Shown in pieces: positions 35,445-46,248 of a stretch of 64,000 nucleotides of DNA; the stretch's first letter is position 1, and the number at the start of each line of letters is the position of its first letter. This DNA comes from Planctomycetota bacterium (lineage in GTDB: Bacteria; Planctomycetota; J058): positions 124,001 to 188,000 of the forward strand of contig JAMLIC010000003.1 of assembly GCA_023954375.1 (NCBI GenBank), in the 5' to 3' direction. The notes under the pieces were generated by a model. That model saw only the letters and a program-made list of their open reading frames with translations, made no database searches and was not told the DNA's origin. Both the position numbers and the translations under genes were made by a program.

Positions 35445-37211
35445 TCACGAGGTGCGCCGCACGACGAGCTCGGGGTTGAGCTCGGCGATGCGCTCACCAT
35501 AGGACCGGTTGCCGAAGCCCACCTTGAAGTCGTCGCCCTTGAACGCGAGGCGCAGGGGGCGGTGCGGGGCGCAGCGCGGGCCGCGGCGCGAGAGGAGCGA
35601 GGAGAGGACCAGGCCGAGGACGACGAGGAGGAGCGCCCACGCGAGCGCGGCGAACGTGACCGCCTTCAGGGAGTCGACGCCGAGCCTGGCGAGGGTGGCG
35701 ATCATGCCGACCAGGCAGGCGCCGCCGGCGAGGATCCACGCCAGCTCGTTCGAGGTCTCGTGCTTGTAGCACCGCGCGCACGCGGCGACCCGCAGGATCA
35801 CCGTCTCCTCGTGCCGCGTGCGGACCCAGCCGCGCTCGAAGATGAAGAGCGCCGCGAGGCCGAGCGTGGTCGAGGCGACGCTCTCCCAGTCCATCTGCGA
35901 GGCCGCCGCCTGGACCGCCCGCGGGCCCGGCGGCTCGAGGCAGCACACGCACGCGTGCGGCGCCTGCAGGCTGAGGCCGCGCAGGATCAGCGTGACCGGC
36001 GGCGCGTCGGGCGGGTTGGGGCGCAGGGGGCGCGTGGGGTCGCCGGCGAGGGCCGCGGTCGCGTGGCCCAGCCGCGTCGACGGCCGCTTCGTCGGCTCCG
36101 GCGCCGGCGGGCCCGGCGGCGAGACGGGGTCCGGCGGCGGGATCAGGCCCGCGCTGCGCGAGCGGCGGCCCGAGACGGGGCGGGGCGGCGCGGAGGCCTC
36201 GGCGACGGACTTGCGCACGTTCTCGTGCGCGAGGTCCAGGGCCGAGGGCCCGCCGCCGAAGGCCGCCTTGAGGCGCTCGTCGGTGGTGTCCTCGCGGACG
36301 CTGACGACGGTGAGGGCCGCGTCGTGCGCGGCGAGGCGGTCGCCGAGCCGCGCTCGCCACAGCTGGTAGAGCACCCGCGAGAGCAGGTCCGCGCCCGACT
36401 GGTTCGAGCGCTCGGTGACGTTGCCGCCGCCGCCGGTGACGATGAAGTGCCCCTTGCCGGCCAGGCCGTGCAGGCAGTCCTGGACCCGGCCGGGGTGCTG
36501 CAGGAGGGCGTCGTTCCAGGTCACGTCCGGAAAGCGGCGCAGGAGCGCGAGCGCGCTCTGGAAGTTCGTGCGGCGGGTCGGCGTCCGCGCCGACCCCAGG
36601 AAGTCCCAGTCCTCGATCCCCGTCTCGACGAGCTCGATCGGGTCCACCCAGCCGCCGGCGTAGAGGTGCCCGAAGGGCACCATGTCGACGGCCTCGGCGC
36701 GGCGAAAGCCCGCCTGCAGGACCGCCTTGAAGTCGAAGCGCCCGCCGACGAGCAGCACCGGCTGACGCAGGTCGACGACGACCTCGCCGCGCGGCCCCTC
36801 GACGTGCAGGCGATCGCCGTCGAGGCGCAGGCGCTGCGCGGGGTAGGGGCGCAGGGGGCCGAGGAGAGGCGCGGCGTCGAGGGTCTCCACGCCCACGCCC
36901 GCCGCGCGCAGCACGCCGACGCAGGCCGTGACCTCGTCCGCCGGACCGACGGTGGCGACGCGCGGCAGCGGCTCGCGCAGGCGCAGGCGCGCCTCGTAGG
37001 GCGTGAGGCCGAGCGCGGCGGCCGCCGCCTCGGCCATGGCGTTCGTCGGCTCGCCGCCGGGGAGGAGCACGAGCGCGACCTCGCCCGGCGGCGCCGCGGC
37101 GAGCGACGGCGCCTCGATCGCCGGGAGGGCCTCCGGCGCGGGCGCGGGCGCCGCCGCCTCGCCTCGCCTCCCGATCAGCCGCCCCGAAGGCAGCGCGGCG
37201 CCGTCCGCCAT
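35445..37211 (-). CDS. Large protein of unknown function with two C-terminal membrane helices
   Basis: 588 residues, ATG 37211 with GGAGGAC upstream. Not recognised as a whole. An N-terminal segment (about 45-125: VALVLLPGGEPTNAMAEAAA, LTPYEARLRLREPLPRVATV) resembles a small alpha/beta domain used in envelope proteins of these bacteria. A middle domain follows (150-330: GRFDFKAVLQAGFRRAEAVD, GHFIVTGGGGNVTERSNQSG), then a Pro/Arg-rich linker, a cysteine cluster (HACVCCLEPPG; CARCYKHET) and two membrane helices (LAWILAGGACLVGMIATLA; VTFAALAWALLLVVLGLVL). Cys pairs suggest metal binding. The 217-bp gap before the FN3 gene (35228-35444) holds only its likely promoter region. Confidence 0.6.
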   Translation of the reverse strand: MADGAALPSGRLIGRRGEAAAPAPAPEALPAIEAPSLAAAPPGEVALVLLPGGEPTNAMAEAAAAALGLTPYEARLRLREPLPRVATVGPADEVTACVGVLRAAGVGVETLDAAPLLGPLRPYPAQRLRLDGDRLHVEGPRGEVVVDLRQPVLLVGGRFDFKAVLQAGFRRAEAVDMVPFGHLYAGGWVDPIELVETGIEDWDFLGSARTPTRRTNFQSALALLRRFPDVTWNDALLQHPGRVQDCLHGLAGKGHFIVTGGGGNVTERSNQSGADLLSRVLYQLWRARLGDRLAAHDAALTVVSVREDTTDERLKAAFGGGPSALDLAHENVRKSVAEASAPPRPVSGRRSRSAGLIPPPDPVSPPGPPAPEPTKRPSTRLGHATAALAGDPTRPLRPNPPDAPPVTLILRGLSLQAPHACVCCLEPPGPRAVQAAASQMDWESVASTTLGLAALFIFERGWVRTRHEETVILRVAACARCYKHETSNELAWILAGGACLVGMIATLARLGVDSLKAVTFAALAWALLLVVLGLVLSSLLSRRGPRCAPHRPLRLAFKGDDFKVGFGNRSYGERIAELNPELVVRRTS

Positions 37212-37413
37212 GTGTCCTCCCCGACCGGGGGGAACCATAGCTGAGCCACACCGTGGCAACAAGCCGGTCACCCGAGGGGCGCGACCAGGCCCCCCGGAGG
37301 GGGGCGCGCGGCGAAGCGCGCCGCGCGTCCGTGCCCCTTCCTGCCGATCCTCGGGCCGCGCAGGCGCGCGTGTGGGCGCCCGCCGCCGACGACGAGGCGG
37401 GCGCGTGCCGCGG

Positions 37414-37419
37414 TACACT
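37414..37419 (+). promoter_or_regulatory. -10-like hexamer, leaderless start of the gene at 37427
   Basis: TACACT ends 7 nt before ATG 37427, with no Shine-Dalgarno between. The 215-bp divergent gap 37212-37426 shows no other clear element. Confidence 0.45.
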
Positions 37420-37426
37420 CGACGGG

Positions 37427-38467
37427 ATGCCCGACCCCTGGTCGATCGCCGCGCTCGTCGCGATCCCCGTGCTCCTCGTGCTGAGCGCGGTGCTCGTGTC
37501 GGCCGAGATCGCGATCGTCACGGTCCGGCGCACGGAGCTCGACGAGCTGGCCCGCGGGGGCGATGCGCGCGCGGCGGCGGCGCGGGGGGTCGTCGAGCGG
37601 CTCGACCTGGCGATCGCGTCGATCCAGATCGGGATCACGTCGATCGGGCTGCTGCTCGGCTGGCTGGGCCTGTCGCAGCTCGCCGAGGCGCTGCGCGGGC
37701 TCCTGCCCGAGGTCGACGGCGGGGTGACCGCCGCGCTGGCCGGCGGGCTGGTGCTCGCCCTGCTCACGGCCGTGCAGGTGGTGCTGGGCGAGCTGGCGCC
37801 GAAGGCGGTCGCGCTCCAGCACCCGCGCCGCGTGGCGCTGACGCTCGCCCGCCCGCTGCTGGCGTTCTCGCGCGCGCTCGGGCCGCTCGTTTGGCTGCTC
37901 AACGGCGGCGCGGCGCTGTTCCTGCGCCTGCTCCGCGTCCGCCCCGTGCCGCCGCACGCGCGCGCGCACTCGGTGGCCGAGCTGGCCATGCTCGTCGACG
38001 AGACGCAGCGGGCCGGGTTCCTGGCCGCCGAGCAGGCCGACGTCCTGCGCAACGTCTTCCGCCTCTCGGGGCGCACGGCGCGCGAGATGATGGTCCCGCT
38101 CGACCGCGTCGGCCTCCTCGACCTGCGCTGGCCGCCCGCGCGCGTGCTCGACGCGGTGATCGAGGGCGCGCACACGCGCATGCCCGTCTGCGACGGCGAG
38201 CGGGCGCGCCTCGTCGGCCTCGTGAACACGAAGGACCTGTTCCGCGTGCTCGTCCGCGACGGCGCGCCGGACGTCCGCGCCGTGCTGCGCCCGCTCACGT
38301 TCGTCGAGGCCGGCGCCCGCGCCGAGGACCTCCTGCGCGACATGCGCCGGCGCCGCGTGCACCTCGCCGTCGTGCGCGAGGGCGGCGCCCCGCTCGGGGT
38401 CGTGACGCTCGAGGACGTGCTCGAGGAGATCGTCGGCGAGATCGAGGACGAGCACGACCGTCAGTAG
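37427..38467 (+). CDS. CNNM/HlyC-CorC family membrane protein with CBS domains
   Basis: 346 residues. The N-terminal DUF21 domain has four hydrophobic segments (IAALVAIPVLLVLSAVLVSA with EIAIVTVRR; LGWLGLSQLAEALRGLL; GLVLALLTAVQVVLGELAPK), then the GELAPK-A-ALQ motif of CNNM transporters. A linker (GRTAREMMVPLDRVGLLDL) leads into a CBS pair (TRMPVCDGERARLVGLVNTK; VVREGGAPLGVVTLEDVLEE). It lacks the usual C-terminal CorC_HlyC domain, ending at IEDEHDRQ. Likely a Mg2+/Co2+ efflux or Na+-linked transporter in the inner membrane. Confidence 0.87.
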   Translation: MPDPWSIAALVAIPVLLVLSAVLVSAEIAIVTVRRTELDELARGGDARAAAARGVVERLDLAIASIQIGITSIGLLLGWLGLSQLAEALRGLLPEVDGGVTAALAGGLVLALLTAVQVVLGELAPKAVALQHPRRVALTLARPLLAFSRALGPLVWLLNGGAALFLRLLRVRPVPPHARAHSVAELAMLVDETQRAGFLAAEQADVLRNVFRLSGRTAREMMVPLDRVGLLDLRWPPARVLDAVIEGAHTRMPVCDGERARLVGLVNTKDLFRVLVRDGAPDVRAVLRPLTFVEAGARAEDLLRDMRRRRVHLAVVREGGAPLGVVTLEDVLEEIVGEIEDEHDRQ

Positions 38468-38506
38468 CACCGCTCGCGTCGGCCGCCGTCTCCCTCGCGG
38501 CCGCGA

Positions 38507-39040
38507 TCACGGAGCTTCGCCGATGCCGCGGTGCTGCCAGCGGTCCTGCGTCACGACCGGCGGTCCTCGCTCCATGTCGTCCTCCGTGAAGGGCGACGTC
38601 GGCCGCACGACGCGCGCAGGGGTCACCATGCGCACGTCGCCCCACGCGTCGAAGAACGGGATGCGCTCGCCCGCGGGGATGCCGACCCAGACCATGCCGT
38701 CGCGCACGTCGACCTGGTAGGGCACGGGCCCCTCGACGACGAAGCCGCCGCCGGGGAGCGGCCGCACCGGGCCGTCGACGACGGCCTGCGCGCCGGTGAG
38801 CGGGTCGTAGAGCTCGATCACGTCCGTCAGCAGCCCGTCCGGGCTGGGCGGCGGGCGGTCGGGGGCGTCGAGCTCCTCCGCCAGACGCACGCGGTACGAC
38901 TCCGCGTGCGGCGGGTCGAGGAGCACGGCCGCGTCCCCCTGCGAGAAGGCGCGCGGCCGCCCCGCGCAGCCGGCGAGCAGCAGCAGCGCGCCGAGCCCCA
39001 GCCCGACGAGCGGGGCGCGCCGCCGAAGGTCGTGACGCAT
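38507..39040 (-). CDS. Putative lipoprotein of unknown function
   Basis: 177 residues. Clear lipoprotein signal peptide (LVGLGLGALLLLAG, then CAG) with lipidated Cys at about residue 25. The rest (QGDAAVLLDPPHAESYRVRL, GGFVVEGPVPYQVDVRDGMV) is beta-rich with no recognised motif. Downstream gene of the kinase locus on the same strand; 62 bp separate its start from the kinase stop. Confidence 0.7.
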   Translation of the reverse strand: MRHDLRRRAPLVGLGLGALLLLAGCAGRPRAFSQGDAAVLLDPPHAESYRVRLAEELDAPDRPPPSPDGLLTDVIELYDPLTGAQAVVDGPVRPLPGGGFVVEGPVPYQVDVRDGMVWVGIPAGERIPFFDAWGDVRMVTPARVVRPTSPFTEDDMERGPPVVTQDRWQHRGIGEAP

Positions 39041-39102
39041 CGATCACCCCTCCGCATCCATCCGTAACCCAGGATGACGCGGCGTGGTGCCCGGGGGAGC
39101 GG

Positions 39103-40509
39103 CTACACGCCGCGCAGGGCGGCGACGAGGGCCGCGACGACGACGAGGGCCGCGAGCGCGACCAGCGCCGCCCGGACGAGGCGCCCGCGCCGCGCCGCGG
39201 CGCGGGCGGCGGCGAGCTCGCGGCCGAAGGCCTCCAGCGCGTCGGCCGCGGCCGCGGCGGTCGGGCGCTCCTCCCGCGGGCGCCGCAGGCAGGCCACGCA
39301 GAGCGCCTCGAGCTCGGGGGACACGTCGGGGCAGACCGCCCGCAGCGGCGGGGGCTGCTGGGTCGCCACGCGCTCGATCACCTCCATGGGGGTCGCGCCG
39401 CTGAACGGCGTCTTCCCGGCGAAGGTGAAGAACATGACCACCCCGAGCGCCCAGACGTCGGTCCACGGCCCGACCAGCGCGGGGTCGCCGGTCATCTGCT
39501 CCGGTGCCATGTAGGCCGGCGTGCCGAGGACCTCGCCCGGAGCGGTGATCGGCGCCTGACCCGAGAGGCGCGCGAGGCCGAAGTCGGCCAGCTTGGCCTG
39601 ACCGGACGCGTCGAAGAGGATGTTCGGCGGCTTGAGGTCGCGGTGGAGCACCCCGCGCGCGTGCAGGTGCGCCAGCCCCCGTGCCACCCCCGCGAGGACG
39701 CGGACCTTGTCCTCGAGCCCGAGGCGGCCCGCCTCGAGCAGGTCGTCGAGGTCGCCCCCCTCGACCAGCTCCATGATGAGATACGGGCGCCCGTGGGCAT
39801 CCCCCACCCCGAAGGCGCGCGCCACGTTCGCGTGCCCGTCGACGCGCGCCTGCGCCTCCGCCTCGCGCCGGAAGCGCTCGAGGAGCTCGTGGTCGGGCTC
39901 CCCGCGCAGGGTCTTGATCGCGCGTCGCTCGCCGGTGCTCGCGTGCCGGGCGAGGTAGACCAGGCCCATGCCCCCGGCGCCGAGCTGCCGCTCGAGCACG
40001 TGCTCCCCGATCCGTGCGCCCGGCGCCCAGCCCGACGGGTCGGGCTCGTCCGGCTCGCTCCCCGGCCTGGCCGGCTGCGTCTCGCTGCCCCCGCCCTTCT
40101 TCCGCACCACGCGCGTCTCGGCGTCCTCGTCGACCCGCGGCGCCGCGGCCTCCTCGGAGGCGGGGGTGCGCCCGGCCCACGTCGAGCCCCGCTGCAAGGC
40201 CGCCCAGGCCTCGACGAGGGCCCGCTCGTCCCGCGCGCCGGTCGTCGACTGCCCGAGGCCCTCGACCAGGCGCGCGGCCTCGGCGGCGTCCAGCACGCCG
40301 CGGCCGACGAGGAGCCGCGCCAGGGTCGGGCCGCCTTCGGCGCGCGCCTGCCGGACCTCGTCGAGCGTGCCCCTCAGCGTCGGCGGGTCGACGCGCTGAC
40401 GCAGCGCCAGCGCGAGCTCGGTGTCGCGGCCCGGGCGGTCGATCGTCGCGTCGCTCACGGCACCCCGCCCAGGAGGGTAGCCGGTCTCCTGCTGGCGCGC
40501 CTCCGTCAT
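39103..40509 (-). CDS. Serine/threonine kinase with C-terminal membrane helix
   Basis: 468 residues from ATG 40509, whose ATGA overlaps the stop of the histidine kinase gene. The first ~160 residues are a helical region (TLRGTLDEVRQARAEGGPTL, ARLLVGRGVLDAAEAARLVE) and a charged linker. The kinase domain spans about 168-425: LGAGGMGLVYLARHASTGER, RRAIKTLRG, GVLHRDLKPPNILFDASGQ, ADFGLARLS, GTPAYMAPEQMTG. The last residues form a membrane anchor (RAALVALAALVVVAALVAAL). Catalytic residues are intact. The overlap with a hybrid histidine kinase suggests that two-component and Ser/Thr phosphorylation are linked here. A GTG 48 bp further in is an alternative start. Confidence 0.88.
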   Translation of the reverse strand: MTEARQQETGYPPGRGAVSDATIDRPGRDTELALALRQRVDPPTLRGTLDEVRQARAEGGPTLARLLVGRGVLDAAEAARLVEGLGQSTTGARDERALVEAWAALQRGSTWAGRTPASEEAAAPRVDEDAETRVVRKKGGGSETQPARPGSEPDEPDPSGWAPGARIGEHVLERQLGAGGMGLVYLARHASTGERRAIKTLRGEPDHELLERFRREAEAQARVDGHANVARAFGVGDAHGRPYLIMELVEGGDLDDLLEAGRLGLEDKVRVLAGVARGLAHLHARGVLHRDLKPPNILFDASGQAKLADFGLARLSGQAPITAPGEVLGTPAYMAPEQMTGDPALVGPWTDVWALGVVMFFTFAGKTPFSGATPMEVIERVATQQPPPLRAVCPDVSPELEALCVACLRRPREERPTAAAAADALEAFGRELAAARAAARRGRLVRAALVALAALVVVAALVAALRGV

Positions 40510-43252
40510 GGCGGCGCGTCGGCCAGCAGGGCCACGAGCGCGGCCACGTCCACGGGCTTGACCCGGTGGTGGTCGAACCCCGCCTCGCGGCACCTGCGCA
40601 CGTCGTCGTCCTGGCCGTACCCGGTGAGGGCCACGAGGACGACGCGCGGATGCTCCGCCCGCAGCCGCCGCGCGACCTCGTAGCCGTTCATTCCGGGCAG
40701 CCCGATGTCCAGGAGCACCACCTCCGGCGGCGCCTCGCGCGCCGCCTCGAGCGCCCGGGCCCCGTCGTGCACCGCGCGCGCTGCGTGGCCGTAGACCCCG
40801 AGCAGCTCGGCCAGCGTGTCCGCCGCGTCGACGTTGTCGTCGACCACGAGCACCCGCCGCCCGGCGCCCTCCGGCGCGTCGGCGGGCGCCGGCGCGGCGG
40901 GCGCCGGCGGGTCGGCGAGCAGCGGGAGCCGCACGACCAGCTCCGCCCCCGGGGGCGGCGACCCCGCCCGCGCGCGCAGGCTGCCGCCGTGCAGCTCGAC
41001 CAGCCGGCGCGCGAGCGTCAGCCCGATCCCCAGCCCGCCCTGGGCCCGGTCGAGCGAGCGGTCCACCTGCGTGAACAGCTCGAAGACCTTCTCCAGCATC
41101 TCGGGCGGGATCCCCGGCCCGGTGTCCCGCACGGTGATCACGGCCTCGACCCCGTCGCGCGCGAGCCCGAGCGTGACCCGCCCGCCCTCGGGCGTGTACT
41201 TGGCGGCGTTGTTGAGGAGGTTCGCGAGCACCTGCGCCAGGCGGATCGGGTCGCCCTCGCACCTGAGCGGACGGTCGGGCGCCGTCACGTCCAGGACGTG
41301 CCGCCGGGCCTCGAGCATCGGCCGGCTGGCCTCGACCGCCCGGGCGACCACGGCGTCGAGCGCGACGGGCTCCCGCTTGAGGCGGATCTTGCCGCTCGTG
41401 ATCCGCGACACCTCGAGCAGGTCGTCGACCAGCCGGGTCAGGTGCTCGGCCTGCCGCTCGATCACGCCGCGGATCCGCTCGAGCTCGGCCCCCTGCCCGC
41501 GCAGGCGCAGGAGCTGCACCGCCGCGCGGATCGGGGCCAGGGGGTTGCGCAGCTCGTGCGCGAGCATGGCCAGGAACTCGTCCTTGCGCCGGTCCGCGTC
41601 GTGCAGCGCCTGCTGGGCGCGCTTCTGCTCGGTGATCTCCAGGCAGGCGCCCGACATGTAGGTCGGCAGGCCGGCGTCGTCGCGGACCATCTTGGCCCGG
41701 TCGAGCAGCCAGTGGACGCTCCCGTCCGGCCAGACGACGCGGTACTCGATGTCGAGGTCCGCGCCGTCGCGCGCGCTGCGCTCGAGGGCCGAGCGCCAGG
41801 CGCCCCGGTCGTCGTCGTGGACCCGCAGGGCGAAGTCGTCGATGTGCCCGCCCTCGCTCGGCGAGGAGAAGGCGAACAGCCGGCGCACCCCCTCGTCGTG
41901 GTGCATCCGGTTCGAGCGCAGGTCCCAGAAGTAGGTCCCCGTGCCCGAGGCCCACACGGCCGTGCGCAGGCGCTCGTCGCTGGCCCGCAGGGCCTCCTCG
42001 GCGCGCTTGCGCTCGGTGATGTCGAAGATCGCGCCGGTCATCACCGCCGGGGCCCCGTCCTCGTCGCACAGCACCCGCCCGCGGTGGCGCAGCCAGCGCA
42101 GCCCGCCGTCGGGGCGCACGACCCGGCACTCGACGTCGCACTCGCCCCGGCGCTCGACCGCGCGCGCGACCTCCTCGGCGACCCGCGCGCGGTCGGCCGG
42201 GTGCACGCGCCGCAGGAGGTCGTCGAAGGGCGCGGTGACCTCCGCCGCCTCCAGCCCGAGCAGGCGGTTCAACCCGGCGTCGCGCGTGCAGCGGTCGGTG
42301 CGCAGGTCGCGCCGCCACGTGCCCATGTCGGCGGCCTCGAGGGCGTCGCGCAGCGCCGCCATCGTCCGCGCCGCCTCGCGCTCCGCGCGGGCCGCCCCCG
42401 CGATCGCGCCGCGCGCGCGCGCGGCGCCAAGCGCCGCGGCCGTCACCCGCGCGGCGGCGTCGAGGAAGGCGCGCTGGCCGCCGTCGAGCGGGCGCAGCCG
42501 GTCGAGGCCGAGCGCGAGGGCGGCGGCCGGCCGCGCGTCGCCGGGCGCGACGAGGGGCAGCGCGAGCGCCTGGGCCGGCGGCGCGGCGCCCTCGAGCGCG
42601 CGCGCGCCGCCGCGAGGGCGCCGGCGAGCGGCGCGCCCGCCTGCCCGGCCGCGGCCCCGTCGGCCGAGGCGGCCAGGGCCGAGGCGACCCCGACCGCGCC
42701 CGCGACCAGCGCCGCGCAGGCGCCCGCCAGCACCTCGTCCGGAGCGCCCTCGAGCGCCGCGAGGGCCGCGAGCGTCGCGGCGCGGCGCTCCGCGAGCACG
42801 CGCGGCGTGGCGTCCTCGAGCGCGACGTGGAGGCCGACCCGCGCGCCGTCGGCCTCGCGCACCGGGGCGCAGCCGCAGCGCACGTGCACCTCCTCGCGCG
42901 CCTCGCCGCGCGCGCGGACGAAGGGGCGGTCGGGCAGCGACGCGCCGCGGTCGTGGGCGGCGGCGGCCTCGAGGAGGGCCCGCAGGAAGGGCGGCCCCCA
43001 GCGCGCGCCGACGGCGCCCGGCGCCGGCGCGTCGTCGCCCAGGAGGTCGCGTGCGGCGGCGTTGGGGAGCACGACCCGCTCCGGGCCCCAGACGAGGAGC
43101 GCCGGCGCGGGCGCCCCCAGGCACGAGGCCAGGGCGGCGCGCAGCGCCGGCGACCAGCCCGCCGGCGGGCCCAGCGGGGTCCTCGCCCAGTCGACCGCGT
43201 GATACCCGCGGGCCAGCGGCCCGGCCTCCGCGAAGAGGGCCTCGAGCGGCAC
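40506..43252 (-). CDS. Hybrid histidine kinase with multiple PAS domains and REC (apparent frameshift)
   Basis: About 915 residues from ATG 43252. The N-terminal part (GYHAVDWARTPLGPPAGWSP, a PAS-like opening found in many light/redox hybrid kinases) runs in one frame to about 42605. A GCGCGCGCGC run at about 42596-42606 then coincides with a change of frame, and the remaining protein continues (AQALALPLVAPGDARPAAAL): GAF-like region, two PAS domains each ending in ITERKRAEEAL / ITEQKRAQQAL, HisKA (FLAMLAHELRNPLAP, phosphorylated His), HATPase (NLLNNAAKYTPEGG, DTGPGIPPEM, GGLGIGLTLA) and a C-terminal receiver (VVLLDIGLPGMNGYEV, phosphorylated Asp). The frameshift may be an error in a dinucleotide run. 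Coupled to the downstream Ser/Thr kinase. Confidence 0.8.
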
Positions 43253-43501
43253 GCGCTCCCTCCGACCTTCTCCTCCCCGGCTTCACGATGGCACGCGCGC
43301 GCCGCTCTGGAAGGGAGCGCCTGGGCGTGGTTACCTGGGCGCCACCCGCATGAAGAGAGAGCTCGAGAACTTTTCGTTCCGCCGCTCGTACTCGACCCGC
43401 CAAGGCGAGCGATGGGGAGGCGCGGAACGGGCCGAACGCCCTGGCCCGGGCACTCGCGCCGATCGCGCCCCCCTCGCGAGCGCATCCGAGAGAGAGAGAC
43501 C

Positions 43502-44047
43502 ATGAGCCGCACCCTCCCCCTGGCCTTCGCGCTGCTGGCCCCGCTGGCCCTCGCGGCCTCGGCCACGATCTACGACCTGTCGCTCGAGGACCTCGAGGGG
43601 CAGCCCTTCGACGCCCGCGCCCTGCGCGGCAAGGTGGTCCTCGTCGTCAACACCGCCTCGCGCTGCGGGCTGACGCCGCAGTACGAGCAGCTCGAGGCCC
43701 TGCACCGGCGCTTCAAGGACAGGGGCCTCGTCGTCCTCGGCGTGCCCTCGAACGACTTCGGCGCGCAGGAGCCGGGCACGCCCGAGGAGATCCGGGAGTT
43801 CTGCGCGCGCCGCTTCGAGGTGAGCTTCCCGCTCCTGGCCAAGGCGAAGGTCACGGGGGACGAGAAGTGCCTGCTCTATCGCCTGCTCACGGAGAGCGAG
43901 GGGCACGCGGGCGAGGTGCGCTGGAACTTCACCAAGTTCCTGGTCGACCGCGATGGCCGCGTCGTGGGCCGCTTCGAGCCCCGCGTCGCGCCGGACGACC
44001 CCGCGCTGGTCGCGGCGGTGGAGCGGGCGCTGGGCGAAGCGCGCTGA
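43502..44047 (+). CDS. Exported glutathione peroxidase family protein
   Basis: 181 residues, ATG 43502. N-terminal signal peptide (LPLAFALLAPLALAASA), then the GPx thioredoxin fold: VVLVVNTASRCGLTPQYEQL with the peroxidatic Cys, VLGVPSNDFGAQEPGTPEEI (Gln of the catalytic tetrad) and RWNFTKFLVDRDGRVVGRF (WNF). Reduces hydroperoxides with thioredoxin or glutathione. The export signal places it outside the cytoplasm. It lies between two divergent/convergent histidine kinase genes; the 249-bp gap 43253-43501 upstream holds the divergent promoters, with no clear motif. Confidence 0.9.
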   Translation: MSRTLPLAFALLAPLALAASATIYDLSLEDLEGQPFDARALRGKVVLVVNTASRCGLTPQYEQLEALHRRFKDRGLVVLGVPSNDFGAQEPGTPEEIREFCARRFEVSFPLLAKAKVTGDEKCLLYRLLTESEGHAGEVRWNFTKFLVDRDGRVVGRFEPRVAPDDPALVAAVERALGEAR

Positions 44048-44051
44048 GGGT

Positions 44052-46145
<2,094 letters not shown>

Positions 46146-46248
46146 GGACCCCCAGCTTCCTCCAAGGAGGGGGGAGCGCAAGGCTTCCGCCCGGGAAACG
46201 TCACGGCGGAGACACACCCCCGTGGCGGGAGCGCGCGCTTCGTCGCGG

